Of a stretch of DNA of 17,187 bases, positions 1-7,182 are shown piece by piece. The stretch comes from Pseudomonadota bacterium. GTDB taxonomy: Bacteria; Pseudomonadota; Gammaproteobacteria; Xanthomonadales; Xanthomonadaceae. A model generated the notes under the pieces. That model did not search any database and was not told where the DNA came from. It saw nothing but the letters and a program-made list of their open reading frames with translations. The stretch is from positions 1-17,187 of the forward strand of contig JANXZP010000005.1 of NCBI GenBank assembly GCA_025355485.1, written 5' to 3'. Numbering within the stretch: position 1 is the stretch's first letter; the number at the start of each line of letters is the position of its first letter. Position numbers and translations under genes: made by a program.

Positions 1-285
1 AATGCAGTCTTCTATCGCGCGCATCAGTTGATGATGGAGTTCGATGTAACGCGCGGGCCGCGCGAGCACGAGCCGGATCCCCGGGCATTTCTCCCGCGCC
101 TCGCGCACGCCGGTGCCGGTCTTCACGCCGACGGCCTTGGCCTCGTAGCTCGCGGCGAGGCAGCACGTGCTGTCGGCCATCACCGGCACCACGCCGATCG
201 GTCGTCCGCGCAGGCGCGGGTCGTCGTATTGCTCGACCGAAGCGAAGTAGGAATCGAAATCGACGAACAGGCAACGCAGGGTCAT
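1..285 (-). CDS. Y-family DNA polymerase (DinB/Pol IV-like), N-terminal 95 residues, cut by left window edge
   Basis: The minus strand reads open from an ATG at 285 to the window edge, giving 95 residues with no stop. The N-terminus has the Y-family palm signature FVDFDSYFASVEQ (residues 7-19): D9 is the expected metal-binding aspartate and F14 sits at the sugar 'steric gate' position. This is followed by SYEAKAVGVKTG in place of the usual YEAR-xxGV motif. Such enzymes copy damaged DNA with low fidelity. DinB-type is my best reading, but the thumb and little-finger domains that would separate DinB, ImuB and UmuC lie outside the window. The gene lies 127 bases downstream of the repeat lipoprotein on the same strand. 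I see no strong Shine-Dalgarno sequence ahead of the ATG. The family call is firm and the subfamily call is tentative. Confidence 0.85.
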   Translation of the reverse strand, partial: MTLRCLFVDFDSYFASVEQYDDPRLRGRPIGVVPVMADSTCCLAASYEAKAVGVKTGTGVREAREKCPGIRLVLARPARYIELHHQLMRAIEDCI

Positions 286-355
286 GGCACGGAACCGTCG
301 GGAACACAGGATCGCGCCGCTCGGCGGCACGCGCAACCAGCATCTGCCGTGGATG

Positions 356-370
356 TCTCAGCGGCTGAGA
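356..370. promoter_or_regulatory. 15-bp dyad upstream of the Y-family polymerase
   Basis: TCTCAGC-G-GCTGAGA is a perfect 7-bp inverted repeat around one base, about 70 bases ahead of the polymerase start and 43 bases past the lipoprotein stop. No T-run follows on the minus strand, so an operator is as likely as a terminator. It does not match a LexA box that I recognise. Confidence 0.3.
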
Positions 371-412
371 GTCCTGCAGTCGATCACGCAGAGCGCAGCG
401 TACGGAACTCGG

Positions 413-1063
413 TTATTTCCCGTTGTACGGTTGCGCGGTCGCGCCGACGACGGTGCCGATCTTCGCGTCCGCGGCGACCAGCAGGTCGACTGGCCGGTCG
501 AATTGCAGCGTGCCGTCCACCTGCGCGCCGGAAGCGATCACGATGCGTGGCTTGCGCGACGTTCCGAACCACACGCCGTGCGGCTTGTCGACATGCAGGC
601 CACCGTGCACGATCGAGCCCGCGCCGATGGTGACATCGCCGCTGACGGTCTCGATGCCGCCATCGACGTTCGCGTGGTCGAGCTCGATGGTGCCGTTGAC
701 GTTCTCCAGCTTGCCGCCGACGTGGCTGCCGGCCGCGAGTTGCAGCGAACCGTTGACGGTGCTCGCCGCGTGCGCGACCTCCGCTGCGGCTTCGATCTGG
801 ATGCCGCCGTTGACGGTTTCCAGCGAGCCAGCGTGCGCATGCGGCCCGAGGTCGATCCCGCCGTTGACGGTATCGGCGGCGGCCACGCTCGCGTCATGCC
901 CGATGTCGATGCCGCCGTTCACGGTGCTGGCGTTGCCGACGTGCGCGCCGGCCTAGACATCGACGTTGCCGTTGACCTTGTCAAGGCCGTTGCCGCCTTC
1001 GGCGCAGCCGGCGATGGACAACATTCCTAGGGCGATGACGGCCAGCGGGAGAGCGGTACGCAT
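413..1063 (-). pseudogene. VNG-repeat beta-solenoid-like lipoprotein interrupted by an in-frame TAG
   Basis: From an ATG at 1063 (AAGGA about 6 bases upstream) the frame encodes a basic start, a hydrophobic signal and the lipobox IAGC (Cys20), as expected for an outer-membrane lipoprotein. Codon 37 is TAG (955-953). The same frame then continues to a TAA at 413, so the full frame is 217 codons. Downstream of the stop the protein keeps the repeat pattern already begun upstream of it: seven units of 18-19 residues built on (S/D/E)TVNGGI, then a non-repeat tail with FDRPVDLLVAADAKIG. Regular units with small and hydrophobic residues suggest a beta-solenoid, perhaps bactofilin-like, but I do not recognise a named family. 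A gene finder would call 922-413 from a GTG; that start falls mid-repeat and has no signal peptide. A stop mutation, or a sequencing error at one base, fits best. Confidence 0.72.
596..982 (-). repeat. Seven degenerate 54-57 bp tandem repeats inside the lipoprotein gene
   Basis: The plus strand shows GTTGAC-like cores at 971, 917 (GTTCAC), 863, 809, 752, 695 and 641 (GCTGAC). The spacing is 54, 54, 54, 57, 57 and 54 bases. On the coding strand each core is the VNG (or VSG) of one protein repeat unit. Unit lengths are 18, 18, 18, 19, 19, 18 and about 19 residues. The periodicity is coding and does not look like a mobile or intergenic repeat. Confidence 0.85.
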
Positions 1064-1125
1064 GGTGGTTCCTTGTCTGGTTCGTTGCGACGGAGCAGCA
1101 CGAAATACTTCGATGCTAGCGCGAT

Positions 1126-1149
1126 GCGGAGCGGTTAAGCGCGCTCCGC
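1126..1149. promoter_or_regulatory. Inverted repeat in the divergent lipoprotein/gpmI promoter region
   Basis: GCGGAGCG (1126-1133) pairs with CGCTCCGC (1142-1149) across 8 bases. The repeat abuts a TACACT hexamer at 1150-1155, a plausible -10 for gpmI about 38 bases ahead of its GTG. I find no good -35 at the matching distance, so this could be a factor-dependent promoter or operator. The role is inferred from position only. Confidence 0.3.
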
Positions 1150-1192
1150 TACACTAGGCACGCAACCATCCTGCGCCGCCTGAGAGCCAACC

Positions 1193-2749
1193 GTGAGTGT
1201 CGAAAGTCATCGACCTAAACCCGTGCTGCTGTTGATCCTCGATGGATGGGGCCATCGCGAAGAGTCCGCCGACAACGCCATTGCGCAGGCGAACCTGCCG
1301 AACTGGCGGCGCCTGCTCGCCGATTGCCCGCACACGCTGGTGCACACCGAAGGAAATTTCGTCGGACTGCCGGACGGGCAGATGGGCAATTCCGAAGTCG
1401 GCCACATGAACATCGGCGCGGGCCGCATCGTCTATCAGGATCTGACCCGCATCGACGCGGCGATCGAGGACGGTTCGTTTTTCGACAACGCCGAATTATG
1501 CGCGGCCTGCGATGCGGTGAAAGCCGATGGCGGCACGCTGCATGTGATGGGGCTGCTTTCGCCCGGCGGCGTGCATAGCCACGAGCAACATGTTTTCGCG
1601 ATGCTCGAACTCGCAAAGCGGTGTGGCGTGCGGCATGTCGCGGTGCATGCCTTCCTCGATGGTCGCGACACGCCGCCGCGTTCGGCCGAGGCCAGCCTGC
1701 GCAAACTCGAGCACGCTTGCGCCGAAGCAGGCAATGCACGCATCGCCAGCGTCAGCGGGCGTTATTACGCGATGGATCGCGACCAGCGATGGGATCGCGT
1801 CGAGAAATCCTACGTGGCTATCACCGAGGGTCGCGCCGGATTCGCCGCGCCCGATGCGCTGGCCGCGCTGGAGTCCGCGTATGCGCGCGGCGAGAACGAC
1901 GAGTTCGTGCAGCCGACCGCGATCGTAGCGCACGACAATGATGTGGTTTTTCCGATGCGCGACGGCGATGCCGTCATCTTCATGAATTTCCGCGCAGACC
2001 GCGCGCGCGAAATCACGTCGGCCTTCGTGCGCGACGGCTTCGATGGATTTTCGCGGCCTCGGCGAATCAAGCTCGCGCGTTTCGTTTGCCTCACCGAATA
2101 CGACGCGACTTTGCCCGCGCATGTCGCGTACGCACCGGAAGACCTGCGCGACACTTTTGGCGACGTGCTTGCCGCGCACGGGATGACCCAGCTGCGCATC
2201 GCCGAAACCGAGAAATACGCGCACGTGACGTTCTTCTTCAACGGGGGCGTCGAAACGCCGGTCGCGGGCGAGGAACGCATCCTCATCCCATCGCCGAAGG
2301 TCGCCACCTACGACCTGCAACCGCAGATGAGTTGTCCGGAACTGACCGCGAAACTTTGCGATGCGATCCGTTCGCAGCGCTTCGATGCGATCGTCTGCAA
2401 CATCGCGAATCCGGACATGGTCGGCCACACCGGCGATCTCGCGGCGGCGATCAAGGCCGCCGAAGCGGTGGACGTCGCAATCGGCGCGATCCGCGGTGCG
2501 CTGGAGGAAGTCGGCGGCGAAATGATCCTGACCGCCGACCACGGCAATCTCGAAATGATGCGCGATCCGATCACCGGCCAGCCGCACACCGCGCACACGG
2601 TCGGCCCGGTGCCGTGCGTGTATCTCGGTCGTCCGGCGACCCTGCGCGATGGCGGTTCGCTGCGCGATCTCGCGCCGACCTTGTTGCAATTGCTCGATTT
2701 GCCGCAACCGGTGGCGATGACTGGCCGATCATTGGTGCGCTTCGAGTGA
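1193..2749 (+). CDS. gpmI: 2,3-bisphosphoglycerate-independent phosphoglycerate mutase
   Basis: This 518-residue cytosolic enzyme interconverts 3- and 2-phosphoglycerate in glycolysis and gluconeogenesis, using two Mn ions and a phosphoserine intermediate. It is full length for the family (about 510-520). Visible motifs in order: LLILDGWG (13-20, metal-binding Asp), GQMGNSEVGHMNIGAGR with the phosphorylated serine at residue 67, FLDGRDTPPRSA, SGRYYAMDRD, NFRADRAREI, EKYAHVTFFFNGG, NPDMVGHTGD and TADHGN near the C-terminus. All are typical of alkaline-phosphatase-superfamily iPGM. The start is GTG at 1193, because the family core begins about ten residues later and no ATG fits. The stop overlaps the GTG of envC by three bases (GTGA), which implies co-transcription and coupled translation, an arrangement familiar from related genomes. 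Confidence 0.97.
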   Translation: MSVESHRPKPVLLLILDGWGHREESADNAIAQANLPNWRRLLADCPHTLVHTEGNFVGLPDGQMGNSEVGHMNIGAGRIVYQDLTRIDAAIEDGSFFDNAELCAACDAVKADGGTLHVMGLLSPGGVHSHEQHVFAMLELAKRCGVRHVAVHAFLDGRDTPPRSAEASLRKLEHACAEAGNARIASVSGRYYAMDRDQRWDRVEKSYVAITEGRAGFAAPDALAALESAYARGENDEFVQPTAIVAHDNDVVFPMRDGDAVIFMNFRADRAREITSAFVRDGFDGFSRPRRIKLARFVCLTEYDATLPAHVAYAPEDLRDTFGDVLAAHGMTQLRIAETEKYAHVTFFFNGGVETPVAGEERILIPSPKVATYDLQPQMSCPELTAKLCDAIRSQRFDAIVCNIANPDMVGHTGDLAAAIKAAEAVDVAIGAIRGALEEVGGEMILTADHGNLEMMRDPITGQPHTAHTVGPVPCVYLGRPATLRDGGSLRDLAPTLLQLLDLPQPVAMTGRSLVRFE

Positions 2750-3999
2750 AATGTCGGCGGCCAGCGCTGGCAATCGCGTACGTGATGTTGTTCGCATCCA
2801 ACATTGCTGCCGCCGCTCCGCCAAAAAAACCCGACGCGTCCAAACCGGAAACGGCCGCGAACAAGGCTATCGCCACGCCGGGCAAAACCGAAACCGCTGC
2901 GAAGAAAGCCGACGCCGAAGGCAAGCTGCACGACCTGCGCGCGCAACTCGATGCGTTGGCCACGCAGCAACGCGAGATCGAAGGCGAACGCAGCGAAGCA
3001 AGCAAGGCGCTGCGCGCTGCGGATGACAACGTCGGCCGGGCGATGCGTTCGCTGCACGACACCGAGGCTGCGATTGCCGCGCAACAAGCCAAGCTCGCCC
3101 AGCTCGAAAACCAGCAGTCCACCTTGCGCGAGAAACTGTCGGGACAACGCGCCGAGCTCGCTGCATTGATCCGCTCGGCCTATGCGCTGGGCAGCAACGA
3201 ACAACTCAAACTGCTGCTCGCGCAGGATCGCGTCGTCGACTTGGGTCGCGCGATCGCCTACCACCGCTATTTCGAGCAGGATCGGATGCGCCGTATCAAC
3301 GCGCTGACCGAGCAGTTGCGTACGCTCGCCGATGTGTCGAGGCAGGTCGATGCGCAACGCGCAACGCTGGCGGCATCGCAACAGGAACAGCTTGCGCGAT
3401 TGGCCGAAGTGCAATCGCAGCGCGGCCAGCGCGGCAAACTCGTCGCCGATCTCGCATCGCGCTACCACGACAGCGCAGCGCGCATGAACGCGCTCGGTCG
3501 CGATGCCGGCGCGCTGGAAGAGCTGGTCAAGAAATTGTCGGTGGTGATGGCGCGCACTCCGCCGCCTCGCCCAACGGCGAACATCGGCGCGCAACACGGC
3601 GCTGCGCCAGTGGCGAGCACGCCGTTCAACGGACCTAGCGGACATTTCCCGTGGCCGCTGGAGGGTAGCGTCATCAGCGGCTACGGCGGTGCGAACAGTG
3701 GCTTGCTGATCGCTGGCGCAGCTGGAGCCGAAGTCCACGCGGTCGCCGATGGTCGGGTCGCGTTCGCGAACTGGCTGAAAGGTTACGGTTTGATCGTGAT
3801 CGTCGATCACGGCAACGGATTGATGAGCCTGTACGCGAACAACGACGCGCTGCTCAAGAACGCCGGTGACAGCGTGCGCGCGGGCGATGCGGTCGGCACC
3901 GTCGGCAGTTCCGGCTGGCAGGGCCGCAATGCCTTGTATTTCGAGATCCGCCAGGACGGCAAGGCGGTCGATCCACGCGCCTGGTTGCGCAGGCGCTGA
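2746..3999 (+). CDS. envC: EnvC-like murein hydrolase activator (degenerate LytM domain)
   Basis: The GTG at 2746 overlaps the gpmI stop and gives 417 residues beginning with an export signal (MKCRRPALAIAYVMLFASNIAAAA). A Lys/Ala-rich stretch, a long coiled coil (about residues 58-265, rich in Gln, Glu, Ala and Leu) and a Pro-rich linker follow. The C-terminal LytM/M23 domain spans about 300-415 (FPWPLEGSVISGYG to LYFEIRQDGKAVDPRAWL). The zinc ligands of active M23 enzymes are missing: the HxxxD site reads SGLLIAG and the HxH site reads ALYFE. EnvC of Escherichia coli has the same loss, and it activates the amidases AmiA and AmiB at the division septum through FtsEX. The protein therefore probably acts in the periplasm as an activator rather than a protease. 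NlpD-type activators are an alternative, but the coiled coil and LYFEIR ending favour EnvC. Confidence 0.92.
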   Translation: MKCRRPALAIAYVMLFASNIAAAAPPKKPDASKPETAANKAIATPGKTETAAKKADAEGKLHDLRAQLDALATQQREIEGERSEASKALRAADDNVGRAMRSLHDTEAAIAAQQAKLAQLENQQSTLREKLSGQRAELAALIRSAYALGSNEQLKLLLAQDRVVDLGRAIAYHRYFEQDRMRRINALTEQLRTLADVSRQVDAQRATLAASQQEQLARLAEVQSQRGQRGKLVADLASRYHDSAARMNALGRDAGALEELVKKLSVVMARTPPPRPTANIGAQHGAAPVASTPFNGPSGHFPWPLEGSVISGYGGANSGLLIAGAAGAEVHAVADGRVAFANWLKGYGLIVIVDHGNGLMSLYANNDALLKNAGDSVRAGDAVGTVGSSGWQGRNALYFEIRQDGKAVDPRAWLRRR

Positions 4000-4049
4000 A
4001 AACAAATCCAATGCGATGATGCCCGTGCAGACCCTTTCGGAGAGTAGCT

Positions 4050-4700
4050 ATGCAAGGAAAGTCTTGGATAGCAATGGCAGCGGCTCTAAGCCTCAGCGCA
4101 TGTACCGGGCGTTCGCTCTCTGGTCTTTACGTAGCAAATGGCGTCGACACCACGCATCAGCAGCCTTCGGTGGTAGAGGCACTGCGCATCACGCAAGCAG
4201 GTCCGAATGATGTCACTGGAACGATTGAGTCGGTAACCATAGGCAACGACGGCAGACCTCAAAGCAGTGCCTTCAATATCACAGGAAAAGTTGACGGTGA
4301 TCGCCTCACTCTGACCGTTGAAGCAGGTCCCTTTCAGTCGCTGTGGGGGAACCTCAGTGGAACAACGACCGGCTCGGCGATCAGCTTGAGCTGGCTGGCG
4401 AACGGGCGTCTCACATCAGAAACATTTATGCGATCGACCGACGCAGAGTATGCGAACGCCTTGTCGGCCATCAATTTCGCAGCAGGTCAGAAGCAGGCGC
4501 TGCTCCTAGCACAGGCAAAAGCCAAGCAAGTAAACGACAACATTGCCATGCTGTCGTCGGACATCAGCGCGTTCAACTCGCGCGCGAGTCAGTTGTCCAA
4601 CAAGGTCTGCGAACGCTGGCTGGCCCTGAGAGACTCAATGCACACCAAGAAGCTTTCATTCTATGGAGAGAGTTGTTCGATTCAAATCACGACGATCTAA
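4050..4700 (+). CDS. Predicted lipoprotein of unknown function, probably truncated by a frameshift
   Basis: ATG at 4050 follows a good GGAGAG site (4039-4044). The product begins MQGKSWIAMAAALSLSAC with lipobox LSAC (Cys18). A beta-rich domain follows (about residues 25-130: repeated T/V/I strands such as GTIESVTIG and LTLTVEAG), then a helical, probably coiled-coil part (about 135-195, AAGQKQALLLAQAKAKQ). I do not recognise the family. The last twenty-odd residues before the stop at 4700 look non-native, while the frame one base back carries a convincing C-terminus to 4981, so one base appears to be missing near 4600-4645. Three 60-base blocks I counted here run about 52-55% GC against about 65% in gpmI, with AGA, CTA and ATA codons. 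The gene sits between envC and ctpA, which I expect to be adjacent in relatives. It looks acquired. Confidence 0.65.
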   Translation: MQGKSWIAMAAALSLSACTGRSLSGLYVANGVDTTHQQPSVVEALRITQAGPNDVTGTIESVTIGNDGRPQSSAFNITGKVDGDRLTLTVEAGPFQSLWGNLSGTTTGSAISLSWLANGRLTSETFMRSTDAEYANALSAINFAAGQKQALLLAQAKAKQVNDNIAMLSSDISAFNSRASQLSNKVCERWLALRDSMHTKKLSFYGESCSIQITTI

Positions 4701-4981
4701 CAGTGATGAGGAAATGCAAAGATTGGTGGTTCAGGCACTCTCTCTACCTCGACGACCCAGCACGTCAAGCTTTTATCGAAGGGATATCAGCATGGCAAAG
4801 TCGATCGATACTTCTAGATCCGGCAAACAGACGAGTGGAAACTTTCGATCTGGTAAATCAACTGATGGCCAAATTCATGGCGATACCTGATGCAATCATG
4901 AAAGCGGCCGGTCTTCCGCCGCTCGCCGATCGAGAAAAAACAGCAATTCATTTCACGAGCGGAAAAGCGGAAGAGAATTGA
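4622..4981 (+). pseudogene. Out-of-frame C-terminal continuation of the preceding lipoprotein
   Basis: In the frame one base back from the lipoprotein gene, the sequence from about 4622 to a TGA at 4979-4981 encodes about 119 residues that look like real protein. Examples are ERLNAHQEAFILWRELFD, CKDWWFRHSLYLDD, RQAFIEGISAW and LVNQLMAKFMAIPDAIMKAAG, with amphipathic helices and several tryptophans. Base composition matches the first part. Joined, the two pieces would make a lipoprotein of about 310 residues. Another possibility is a separate small gene starting at ATG 4706 (91 residues), but I see no Shine-Dalgarno site there and well-formed coding sequence begins earlier. No classic slippery heptamer is visible, so a programmed frameshift is not supported. 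Confidence 0.55.
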
Positions 4982-5049
4982 GATGTCTTTACGCGGGCCG
5001 TCGAAAGGCCAAATTCATTAGCAGATTTTGAGGCAAGGATCCGGAACCG

Positions 5050-6465
5050 ATGACATCCACGCCACGCCCCTTCATCCATTTGCTGCTGCTGGCCTGCCTG
5101 CTCGTGGCCTCGCTCGCGCATGCGCAGGATGCCGCCGCGCCCGCGCAGAAACCGAGCGCAGCGCCCGCGGCCAAGCCGGCCGAAAAACCTGCCGATGCGC
5201 AAGAGATCAAGCAAGCGAAAGCCGCGGCAACGAAGGCCGGGCTTGCCGACCGCGAGGGCAACGTGCCGGTGGCGGAAATCCAGCGCTACGTCGCGGTCTA
5301 TCGCGCGGTCAAGCAGGCCTACGTCGACAAGGTCACGGATCGCAAATTGATGCAGGCATCGGTGCGCGGATTGCTCACCGACCTTGATCCGCACAGTGCA
5401 TACCTCGACAAGGAAGAATCCGAACAACTCGACCAGGACACCAACGGCGCCTACGAAGGCATCGGCGTTGAAGTCATGCAATTGCCCGACCGCAGCCTGC
5501 GCGTGGTGTCGCCGATCGACGATACGCCTGCAGCCCGCGCCGGGATCAAGGCCGGCGACGTGATCGTCGCGATCGATGGCAAGCCGATCGATGCCGAAAA
5601 CGCCGACAGCGCGAGCATCAGCCTGCGCGGGCCGCCCGGCAGCGAGGTCAAGCTCAGCGTGGTGCGCGACGGCGCCGACGCGCCACTGATCATCGTCGTG
5701 AAGCGGCAGGTGATCCGCATCCAGAGCGTGCGCGCACGAATGCTCGAACCGGGCTACGGCTACGTACGGCTGAGCAATTTCCAGGTCGATACCGCAAACG
5801 ACATGACCGCGCACGTCGCTGATCTGGTCAAGCAAAACCATGCGCCGTTACGCGGGATCGTGCTGGATCTGCGCAGCAATCCCGGCGGGCTGTTGAATTC
5901 GGCGGTGGAAGCGGCGGACGCTTTTCTCGACAGCGGCACGATCGTGTCGACCAAGGGTCGCCTGAGCTCTTCGAACACGACCTACACAGCGACGCCCGGC
6001 GACGTTCTGGCCGGCGCACCAATCGTGGTGCTGGTCGATGGCGGCACCGCCAGCGCCTCGGAAGTGCTGGCCGGCGCGCTGCACGACCAGCATCGCGCAC
6101 TGATCGTCGGCAGCCGCACGTTCGGCAAGGGCTCGGTGCAGACCGTGCTGCCGCTCGACAACGGCGATGCGATCAAGCTCACCACCGCGCGCTATTACAC
6201 CCCCAGCGGCAAATCGATCCAGGCGCGCGGCATCCGCCCCGACGTCGTGCTGAAACTGACCGTCACCAATCAGAACAAGGTCGCCGTCAGCGACGGCGTG
6301 CGCGAGCGCGACCTGCCCGGGCATCTGGCCGAAAGCGAGGCCGACGATGGCGACGAAGGCGGCGATGCGACCGTGTTCTCCGACGACTTCGCGATCGCAC
6401 AGGGGCTGAAAACGCTCAAGGCCATGCCGGCGAAAGCGCCGGCGCAGTCAGCCGCTACGCACTGA
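5050..6465 (+). CDS. ctpA: S41 carboxy-terminal processing peptidase with PDZ domain
   Basis: The 471-residue product has a cleavable signal peptide (about 1-25, ending LAHA) and an Ala/Pro/Lys-rich linker. A helical region with LLTDLDPHSAYLD (108-120) leads to a PDZ domain (about 133-220, with GIKAGDVIVAIDGKPI) and the S41 core. The catalytic serine is probably S335 in DGGTASASEVLAGAL, and the lysine is K360 in TFGKGSVQTV. Their 25-residue spacing equals that of known Ser/Lys C-terminal proteases. The acidic tail (EADDGDEGGD) is variable in the family. Such periplasmic enzymes trim or degrade proteins from their C-termini, and in Gram-negatives they affect peptidoglycan hydrolases and lipoproteins. 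That suits its place after envC. ATG 5050 follows AAGGA about 9 bases upstream. It converges with the rhomboid gene with a 12-base gap. Confidence 0.95.
   Translation: MTSTPRPFIHLLLLACLLVASLAHAQDAAAPAQKPSAAPAAKPAEKPADAQEIKQAKAAATKAGLADREGNVPVAEIQRYVAVYRAVKQAYVDKVTDRKLMQASVRGLLTDLDPHSAYLDKEESEQLDQDTNGAYEGIGVEVMQLPDRSLRVVSPIDDTPAARAGIKAGDVIVAIDGKPIDAENADSASISLRGPPGSEVKLSVVRDGADAPLIIVVKRQVIRIQSVRARMLEPGYGYVRLSNFQVDTANDMTAHVADLVKQNHAPLRGIVLDLRSNPGGLLNSAVEAADAFLDSGTIVSTKGRLSSSNTTYTATPGDVLAGAPIVVLVDGGTASASEVLAGALHDQHRALIVGSRTFGKGSVQTVLPLDNGDAIKLTTARYYTPSGKSIQARGIRPDVVLKLTVTNQNKVAVSDGVRERDLPGHLAESEADDGDEGGDATVFSDDFAIAQGLKTLKAMPAKAPAQSAATH
6426..6443. other. Hairpin at the convergent ctpA/rhomboid ends
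   Basis: GCCGGCG (6426-6432) and CGCCGGC (6437-6443) can pair around the loop AAAG, within the last codons of ctpA and 35 bases before the rhomboid stop. There is no T-run on either side, so it is not a canonical intrinsic terminator. It may still slow convergent transcription or protect 3' ends. Confidence 0.3.
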
Positions 6466-6477
6466 TTCGGCTACGCG

Positions 6478-7182
6478 CTATCCGCCGCGCAGCCGTCGCG
6501 CCACCGCATCGCGGCTGAGCAGCGCGAACAGCACGCCGAACGCGAAGCCGGTCACGTGCGCCCACCACGCGACCGCGCCGAAGGCCGGGCCGACGAAGGT
6601 GAAGATCAGTTGCAATAACGCCCAGATGCCGATCAGCAGCGATGCGGGCGCGCGCACGAATTCCAGGAACAAACCCAGCGGCACCACGATCCCGAGTTTC
6701 GCTCGCGGAAACAACGCAAGGTACGCGCCGATCGCCGCCGACACCGCGCCGCTGCCGCCGACGATGGTGCGTGCCGGCGCGCCCATCATCAGCGCCGCGG
6801 CGAGGTTCGCGACCGCGCCGCCGAGCAGGAACAGCAACAGGAATCGCCACGGCCCCATCGCGCGTTCGGCCGGCAATCCGAAGATCACCAGAAACAGCAG
6901 GTTGCCGAGCAGGTGGCTCCAGTCGGTGTGGATGAACAACGCGGTGAACAGTTTCAGCGCGCGGCCATCGACCAGCGCGCGCAGCCCGTCGTGCGGATTG
7001 ACCGGCAGCGAATCGCCGAGCACGCCCCAACGTTCCAGGCTGTCGCGCCACGCCGGGCCTTCGGGCAGCAACGCCAGCCAGAGGAACGCGGCCATGCTCA
7101 CGATCACCAGCAGCGGCGTCACCCACGGCGGCGGCAGTTTGTGGCGCGATGGAATGTGCAGGAACAACGGCTCGCCGCTCAA
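6478..7182 (-). CDS. Rhomboid family intramembrane serine protease
   Basis: This inner-membrane protease cuts other proteins within or near their membrane segments. With TTG at 7182 as start the product has 234 residues. The first hydrophobic segment is about 20-39. HTDWSHLLGNLLFLVIFG (85-102) carries the conserved His-xxx-Asn of the family, GGSGAVSAAIGAY holds the probable nucleophile S144, and WWAHVTGFAFG holds the partner H209. About six membrane helices are visible. The TTG overlaps the gspB stop (TTGA), and no ATG or GTG in frame lies between that stop and the first helix, so coupled translation from TTG is the best start. Position as the last gene of a gspA-gspB operon is notable, but its substrate cannot be read from sequence. 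The gene ends in TAG, which shows that TAG serves as a normal stop in this genome. Confidence 0.92.
   Translation of the reverse strand: MSGEPLFLHIPSRHKLPPPWVTPLLVIVSMAAFLWLALLPEGPAWRDSLERWGVLGDSLPVNPHDGLRALVDGRALKLFTALFIHTDWSHLLGNLLFLVIFGLPAERAMGPWRFLLLFLLGGAVANLAAALMMGAPARTIVGGSGAVSAAIGAYLALFPRAKLGIVVPLGLFLEFVRAPASLLIGIWALLQLIFTFVGPAFGAVAWWAHVTGFAFGVLFALLSRDAVARRLRGG

Noticed and set aside
366..380. Possible LexA box (CTG...CAG) ahead of the polymerase
   Set aside because: The spacing is nine bases rather than ten, and Xanthomonadales LexA sites as I know them look different.
1496..2707. 403-residue open frame antisense to gpmI
   Set aside because: It lies fully opposite a gene with complete family motifs. 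It is Arg/His/Asp-rich with no recognisable domain, the usual shadow in high-GC DNA.
2308..4011. 567-residue open frame antisense to gpmI/envC
   Set aside because: It spans the ends of two real genes on the other strand and has shadow-like composition.
4600..4700. Programmed -1 frameshift in the lower-GC lipoprotein gene
   Set aside because: No slippery heptamer, stimulatory hairpin or internal Shine-Dalgarno was seen. A simple indel or assembly error is more likely.
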